From assembly GCF_928382285.1 (NCBI RefSeq), contig NZ_CAKMSS010000010.1, positions 1 to 64,000 on the forward strand: a stretch of DNA of 64,000 bases. The letters are read 5' to 3'. Under the pieces are notes generated by a model. The model was not told the DNA's origin. It worked only from the letters and a program-made list of their open reading frames with translations, and did no database searches. Shown piece after piece: positions 60,137 through 64,000 of this stretch (positions are counted from its first letter, which is position 1; each line of letters begins with the position of its first letter). The stretch is from Rothia nasimurium (GTDB lineage Bacteria; Actinomycetota; Actinomycetes; Actinomycetales; Micrococcaceae). Both the position numbers and the translations under genes were made by a program.

Positions 60137-62380
60137 ATGATTATCGAACGCAATATCACTCCCTACATCGTTTTCTCTGAGGATCCGGTGCTCACCGCTC
60201 TGCAGAAGATTTCTGCCAATGGGCAACGCATTATCTTCCTGGTTAACGAGTCAGGTGTGCTTAAGGGATCCCTGTCAGATGGCGATTTCCGCCGTTGGCT
60301 CATTGCTAACCCCACCGCGTCCCTCGAAACTAGTGCTCTTGAGGTAGCTAACCAGGGCGTTAAGACCGCTCCCATCGGTTCAGAACCCGCGGAGCTTCAA
60401 AGCGAATTTGCCAAGGGAATCAGCCACCTTCCCCTGGTAGATGAACGCGGCCACCTGGTTGCTATCGCCATGGACGAGCAGAACGTACTGCGTATCGGCC
60501 GCACTGAAATCACCGAAGACTCACCCTCCTTCATCATTGCCGAAATTGGCAACAACCACCAGGGTGACGTTGACCTGGCAAAGCGCCTGGTCGACCTGGC
60601 GGTTGATACCGGCGCGGATGCCGTTAAGTTCCAGTTGCGCGACATGGATGCCCTTTACCGCCAGAAGGGCTCAAAGTCAGCCGGTGAAGACCTGGGTGTG
60701 CAGTACACCCTTGATTTGCTCTCCCGCTTCTCTCTGACCGTTGACCAGATGTACGAGGTCTTTGACCACGTCAAACAGCACGATATGGACATCATGTGCA
60801 CCCCCTGGGACGGCCCCTCCGTCCAGGCTCTGGTCGACTACGGTATTCAGGGTCTCAAGGTCGCTTCAGCTGACCTGACCAACCACGAGCTGCTGCGCGA
60901 TATGGCTTCCCGCGGCCTGCCCATGCTGGTCTCCACCGGTATGAGCCGCGAAGAAGAGATCCGAGAGTCGGTTAACCTGCTGCGCTCCCTTGGCGCCTCC
61001 TACGCCCTGTTGCAGTGCCAGTCCACCTACCCCGCTCCTTTCAAGGACGTCAACCTGGCCTACATGGACCGCCTGGCTGAAATCGGTCAGTGCCTGGTGG
61101 GCTACTCGGGCCACGAACGCGGCTACCACGTGCCCATTGCGGCCGTTGCCCGCGGTGCCAAGATTATTGAAAAGCACTTCACCATCGATAAGACCCTCGA
61201 AGGCAACGACCACACCGTCTCCCTGCTGCCTGACGAGTTCAAGGCTATGGTGCAGCAGATTCGTGAGGTAGAGGAATCTATCGGTACCTCAGCCCCCCGC
61301 GAGGTCTCCACCGGTGAGCTCATGAACCGCGTCAACCTTGCTAAGTCGCTGGTTGCTACCCGCACCATTGCTAAGGGTGAGGTCGTGACCGAGGCGGACG
61401 TCGAGGTCAAGTCACCCGGCCGCGGTCTGCAGCCCAACTACCTGCCCCAGCTTCTGGGGCGCACCATGCAGCGTGAGGTTGAAGCCGGCACCTTCTTCTT
61501 CGAGGGCGATCTGAAGGACGACCTCGTGACCCGCCGCGACTTCAAGTTTGACCGCCCTTGGGGTCTGCCCGTCCGTTACCACGACTACAAGCCCCTGATT
61601 GAGGACGCCGAGCCTGACTTCCTGGAGTTCCACTTCTCCTACAAGGATCTTGAAGTCAACATCGATGAGGTCTTCGACCGCAAGCTCGACATGTCCTTTA
61701 CCACCCACCTGCCCGACCTCTTCGCCGGTGACTTCCTGGTAGACCTGGCCTCTCGCGACCAGGAAACCTGGGAACGCTCCATCGCAGAGGTCCAGCGTAC
61801 CATCGACATTACCCGCGATTTGACCCGCTACTTCACCGTGGACGACGACCCGGTTATGGTTGTCACCATGGGTGGCTTCACCAAGGACGGCCACATTGCA
61901 CCGTCCGCCCGCGCCGACAAGTATGAGCGTATCGGCGAGGCACTGGCTAAGCTCGATACCTCAGGCGTGCGTATCGCGGCCCAGACCCTGCCCCCCTACC
62001 CCTGGCTCATGGGCGGTCAGCAGTACCACAACCTCTTCCTTGACCCCAAGGACACCGCTGACTTCTCCGACACCTACAACACCGCCCTCTGCCTGGACAT
62101 CTCCCACACCATGCTGGCAGCCAACTTCCTCAAGATTCCTCTCTCAGAGGCCGTCGAGCTGCTGGCCCCCCGCTCCATCCACCTGCACCTGGTAGACGGC
62201 ATCGGCGTAGACGGCGAAGGCGTACAGGTCGGTGAAGGCGACGTGGACTGGGCAGCACTCGGTAAGCAGCTGCGCGAACTGACCCCCAAGTCCTCCTTCA
62301 TTCCCGAAATCTGGCAGGGCCACGTCAACAACGGCGAAGGCTTCTTCATCGCACTCGATAGGCTCGAAAAATGGCTCTAA
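60137..62380 (+). CDS. Fusion of CBS pair, NeuB synthase, SAF and TIM-barrel epimerase-like domains
   Basis: A 747-residue protein. CBS-domain pair at about 1-120 (ESGVLKGSLSDGDFRRWL; GISHLPLVDERGHLVAIA). NeuB catalytic barrel at about 131-385: IAEIGNNHQGD, FQLRDMDALY, GYSGHERG, EKHFTIDKTLEGNDH. An SAF/antifreeze-like domain lies at about 400-460 (RTIAKGEVVTEADVEVKSPG). A C-terminal AP2Ec/TIM-barrel domain (about 475-747) ends DWAALGKQLRELTPKSSFIPEIWQGH. NeuB condenses PEP with an N-acyl hexosamine to give nonulosonic acid. Canonical NeuB is about 340 residues; the extra ends suggest a regulated, bifunctional enzyme. Confidence 0.88.
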   Translation: MIIERNITPYIVFSEDPVLTALQKISANGQRIIFLVNESGVLKGSLSDGDFRRWLIANPTASLETSALEVANQGVKTAPIGSEPAELQSEFAKGISHLPLVDERGHLVAIAMDEQNVLRIGRTEITEDSPSFIIAEIGNNHQGDVDLAKRLVDLAVDTGADAVKFQLRDMDALYRQKGSKSAGEDLGVQYTLDLLSRFSLTVDQMYEVFDHVKQHDMDIMCTPWDGPSVQALVDYGIQGLKVASADLTNHELLRDMASRGLPMLVSTGMSREEEIRESVNLLRSLGASYALLQCQSTYPAPFKDVNLAYMDRLAEIGQCLVGYSGHERGYHVPIAAVARGAKIIEKHFTIDKTLEGNDHTVSLLPDEFKAMVQQIREVEESIGTSAPREVSTGELMNRVNLAKSLVATRTIAKGEVVTEADVEVKSPGRGLQPNYLPQLLGRTMQREVEAGTFFFEGDLKDDLVTRRDFKFDRPWGLPVRYHDYKPLIEDAEPDFLEFHFSYKDLEVNIDEVFDRKLDMSFTTHLPDLFAGDFLVDLASRDQETWERSIAEVQRTIDITRDLTRYFTVDDDPVMVVTMGGFTKDGHIAPSARADKYERIGEALAKLDTSGVRIAAQTLPPYPWLMGGQQYHNLFLDPKDTADFSDTYNTALCLDISHTMLAANFLKIPLSEAVELLAPRSIHLHLVDGIGVDGEGVQVGEGDVDWAALGKQLRELTPKSSFIPEIWQGHVNNGEGFFIALDRLEKWL

Positions 62381-63513
62381 ATTCACAACAGCCTACTGTC
62401 CTCTTATGCATGCCGGTGCCCGACTTCGCAGGGGTAGCCCGCCACTTAGTAGATATTGCCCGGAACGGAATTCCTGGATACAATCTGGTCTTTTTCTGCC
62501 CTCAGGGCGAGCTGTCTGAGCATCTAGAAGGCCTGGGTGCTGACGTGCGGACTGGACTTTTCGGCCCAGACCATGGGTTTGTGGCCTCCTATAAGGCTCT
62601 GAACCGTGTTATTGAGGAGGTTAAACCTGAGCTGGTGCATACCCACCTGGCTTATGCGGATGTAGTCGCGGTAGCCGTGGTAAATGCGCGCAAGGCCCGC
62701 CACTTCGTGCAGAAGACTGTCCATGCACCTAAGCTGGTGAGCACCGAACACGGTATTGCTGTTGACGATCTTGTATACCACAAAACTGTTCGTCAGCAGA
62801 AAATTATGGAGACAGTCCACCGGGTCCGTCTATGGTTTACGGACGGCAAGATTGCTGTATCTAAGTTCAATGCGGTACAGATGCGTAAGAAGTGGGGTGC
62901 CCGCAACGTCACGGTTATACCTAACGGCGTTGATCTGGACGTCGTCGCCGATAAGGTCACCCAAAAACGAGTACCCGGTCAGCCAGGCGTACTTCGTGTA
63001 GTTTCTATGGCACGCTTAGCACCTGAGAAAAAGATTGATGTGCTCATTGATGCTTTCGCTCTGGTTCTTCAGCAGGACCCTTCTGCTCAACTTGAAATAG
63101 CTGGGAAGGGCGAATGCCTGGAGGCTCTGCAGACGCAGGTCGCAGATTTGGGTATCCAGGAGAATGTGAACTTTTCTGGCTTTAACGATCCGTTTGAGGT
63201 GATGGGACGTAACGACCTTCTCGTGCAGCTATCTATTGCGGAGAATAATTCGTATACCCTTCTTGAGGCTAAAGCGGGCGGTCTAAAAGTTATAGCAACT
63301 GCAATGGGCGGTAACCCTGAGCAGCTAGCATCTGAAGAGATGGTGCCTGCCCTCACCTCTTCAAACCGGTCAGAAATTGTTGAGGCAGCAGCCCAGAAAA
63401 TTCTTGAGTTCAGCGAGAATAGCGTGAAAGATTCAGAATTTGCATGGGATTCTACTGTCCAAATGACAGAGAACATCAGTAAGAAGTACCAGGAAGTTCT
63501 AAAGCATGGCTAG
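62371..63513 (+). CDS. Family 4 (GT-B) glycosyltransferase
   Basis: A 380-residue retaining transferase. The acceptor domain has PVPDFAGVARHLVDIARNGIPGYNLVFFCP and ELVHTHLAYADVVAVAV; the donor site has SMARLAPEKKIDVLIDAFALV and the E-x7-E stretch SIAENNSYTLLEAKAGGLKVIAT. It probably adds a sugar to the growing lipid-linked unit. The start overlaps the NeuB fusion gene by ten bases, and the 3' end overlaps the next start by eight. Codon use becomes more AT-rich toward its end. Confidence 0.87.
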   Translation: MALNSQQPTVLLCMPVPDFAGVARHLVDIARNGIPGYNLVFFCPQGELSEHLEGLGADVRTGLFGPDHGFVASYKALNRVIEEVKPELVHTHLAYADVVAVAVVNARKARHFVQKTVHAPKLVSTEHGIAVDDLVYHKTVRQQKIMETVHRVRLWFTDGKIAVSKFNAVQMRKKWGARNVTVIPNGVDLDVVADKVTQKRVPGQPGVLRVVSMARLAPEKKIDVLIDAFALVLQQDPSAQLEIAGKGECLEALQTQVADLGIQENVNFSGFNDPFEVMGRNDLLVQLSIAENNSYTLLEAKAGGLKVIATAMGGNPEQLASEEMVPALTSSNRSEIVEAAAQKILEFSENSVKDSEFAWDSTVQMTENISKKYQEVLKHG

Positions 63514-64000
63514 TACTCTTGCAAAATCCGAGGTAAGTTTCGAAGACCGTATTGCTACTTTCCAACAGAACACGAAGGATGAAGTTAAAGATATTCTTCA
63601 TGGTACTGGAAAGCTGAAAGCACTTGAGCTCATATTCGGTGGGTTGCTAGTTGTTGCTGGTATTCCGATACCTGGTCTGGGTTTCGCGGTCAATGTCGGT
63701 GCTGCTATTGTACTGATTGGTCTGAGGCTTGCTAAACCATCTCGGTATACTGTTGCAAAACTAAATATCTTTGCCGCGGTATTCCTCTTGGCCATGGTCT
63801 ATATATCCGTCATGTCCTTTACAACAGGTGTTTCTACCCCAGAACAGACATTGCGACGTACTATACGTTTTATGGTGGTCGTAGGATTACTCTTCTTAAT
63901 TGCGGATCACAGAGTCCATTTTAAATCGCTAATGCTCGGGCTAGGCATCGGTATGATAGTAAACGCAGTGGCGTTCTATGCTGGCGTTGCTCCTGCATAC
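63506..64000 (+). CDS. Membrane protein N-terminus, O-antigen polymerase/ligase-like (cut by window edge)
   Basis: This frame starts at an ATG at 63506 inside the 3' end of the GT4 gene and is still open at the window end, 165 codons later. A 40-residue charged cytoplasmic start (MASTLAKSEVSFEDRIATFQ) precedes four hydrophobic segments: LIFGGLLVVAGIPIPGLGFAV, AAIVLIGLRL, IFAAVFLLAMVYISVM and FMVVVGLLFLIADHRV, then LGLGIGMIVNAVAFYAGV. Length, topology and place in the cluster suggest a Wzy/WaaL-type polymerase or ligase, but the diagnostic large loop lies beyond the window. Confidence 0.7.
   Translation, partial: MASTLAKSEVSFEDRIATFQQNTKDEVKDILHGTGKLKALELIFGGLLVVAGIPIPGLGFAVNVGAAIVLIGLRLAKPSRYTVAKLNIFAAVFLLAMVYISVMSFTTGVSTPEQTLRRTIRFMVVVGLLFLIADHRVHFKSLMLGLGIGMIVNAVAFYAGVAPAY

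Overview
This window looks like chromosomal DNA from a moderately high-GC actinobacterium. Mycothiol S-conjugate amidase, a WhiB regulator, DUF3499, TIGR03089, TIGR01906, DUF4245, DUF4307 and DUF501 proteins, an actinobacterial O-mannosyltransferase and many apparently leaderless genes all point that way. The proteins read most like Micrococcaceae, and Rothia is my best guess. That genus call is from memory of such proteins, not from a search.

Layout: 1-1110 is an AT-rich remnant of an FtsX/LolD-type ABC exporter. 1306-5053 holds a conserved ftsB / DUF501 / ppx run plus a subtilase. 5244-6629 is NDH-2, followed by an odd short-variable-arm tRNA with a UAA anticodon, set in nested repeats, and an AT-rich DUF2975/HTH pair with triplicate operators. 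8063-12640 encodes a HAD phosphatase, a Bax-inhibitor-like protein, an AI-2E-family transporter and threonine dehydratase. 12858-18845 contains greA, DUF4307, mca, HlyIII, a short cis-prenyltransferase, a prepilin-peptidase-like protein, a Nudix hydrolase and MarR. 19022-26374 is central metabolism: thiolase, PoxB-type pyruvate oxidase, fumarase, carbonic anhydrase and GlpX. 26518-36271 is cell envelope and regulation: FemX-like, LCP, PurK/PurE, GtrA, WhiB and an L,D-transpeptidase. 36276-45406 has protein O-mannosyltransferase, RsmI, TatD, GT87, an acyltransferase, RsmA and IspE, with an AbiEi/DUF559-type gene sitting between 68-bp inverted repeats at 37959-39199. 45453-50712 carries an ABC-F protein, a low-molecular-weight phosphatase, tRNA-Gln, glmU and prs.

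From 50779 to the right edge lies a surface-polysaccharide locus: flippase, pyruvyl transferase, F420-hydrogenase-beta-like protein, several glycosyltransferases, an acyltransferase, a sugar epimerase, nonulosonic-acid (sialic-acid-like) CMP transferase and a four-part NeuB fusion, and the start of a polymerase/ligase-like membrane protein. Most of it (50779-59410) is clearly AT-richer than the core genome, while the two nonulosonate genes have host-like composition.

Several neighbourhoods match Mycobacterium tuberculosis gene order as I remember it (Rv1002c-Rv1003, Rv1008-Rv1011, Rv1017c-Rv1018c, Rv1024-Rv1026, Rv1082-Rv1086, Rv1098c-Rv1100), so much of the window is conserved actinobacterial backbone with AT-rich insertions. 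The observations most worth a second look are the repeat-flanked AbiEi-like gene, the class I UAA tRNA with its acceptor-pairing repeat, a two-copy structured intergenic element with compensatory base changes, the leaderless-start pattern and the NeuB fusion with its sialyltransferase-like neighbour.
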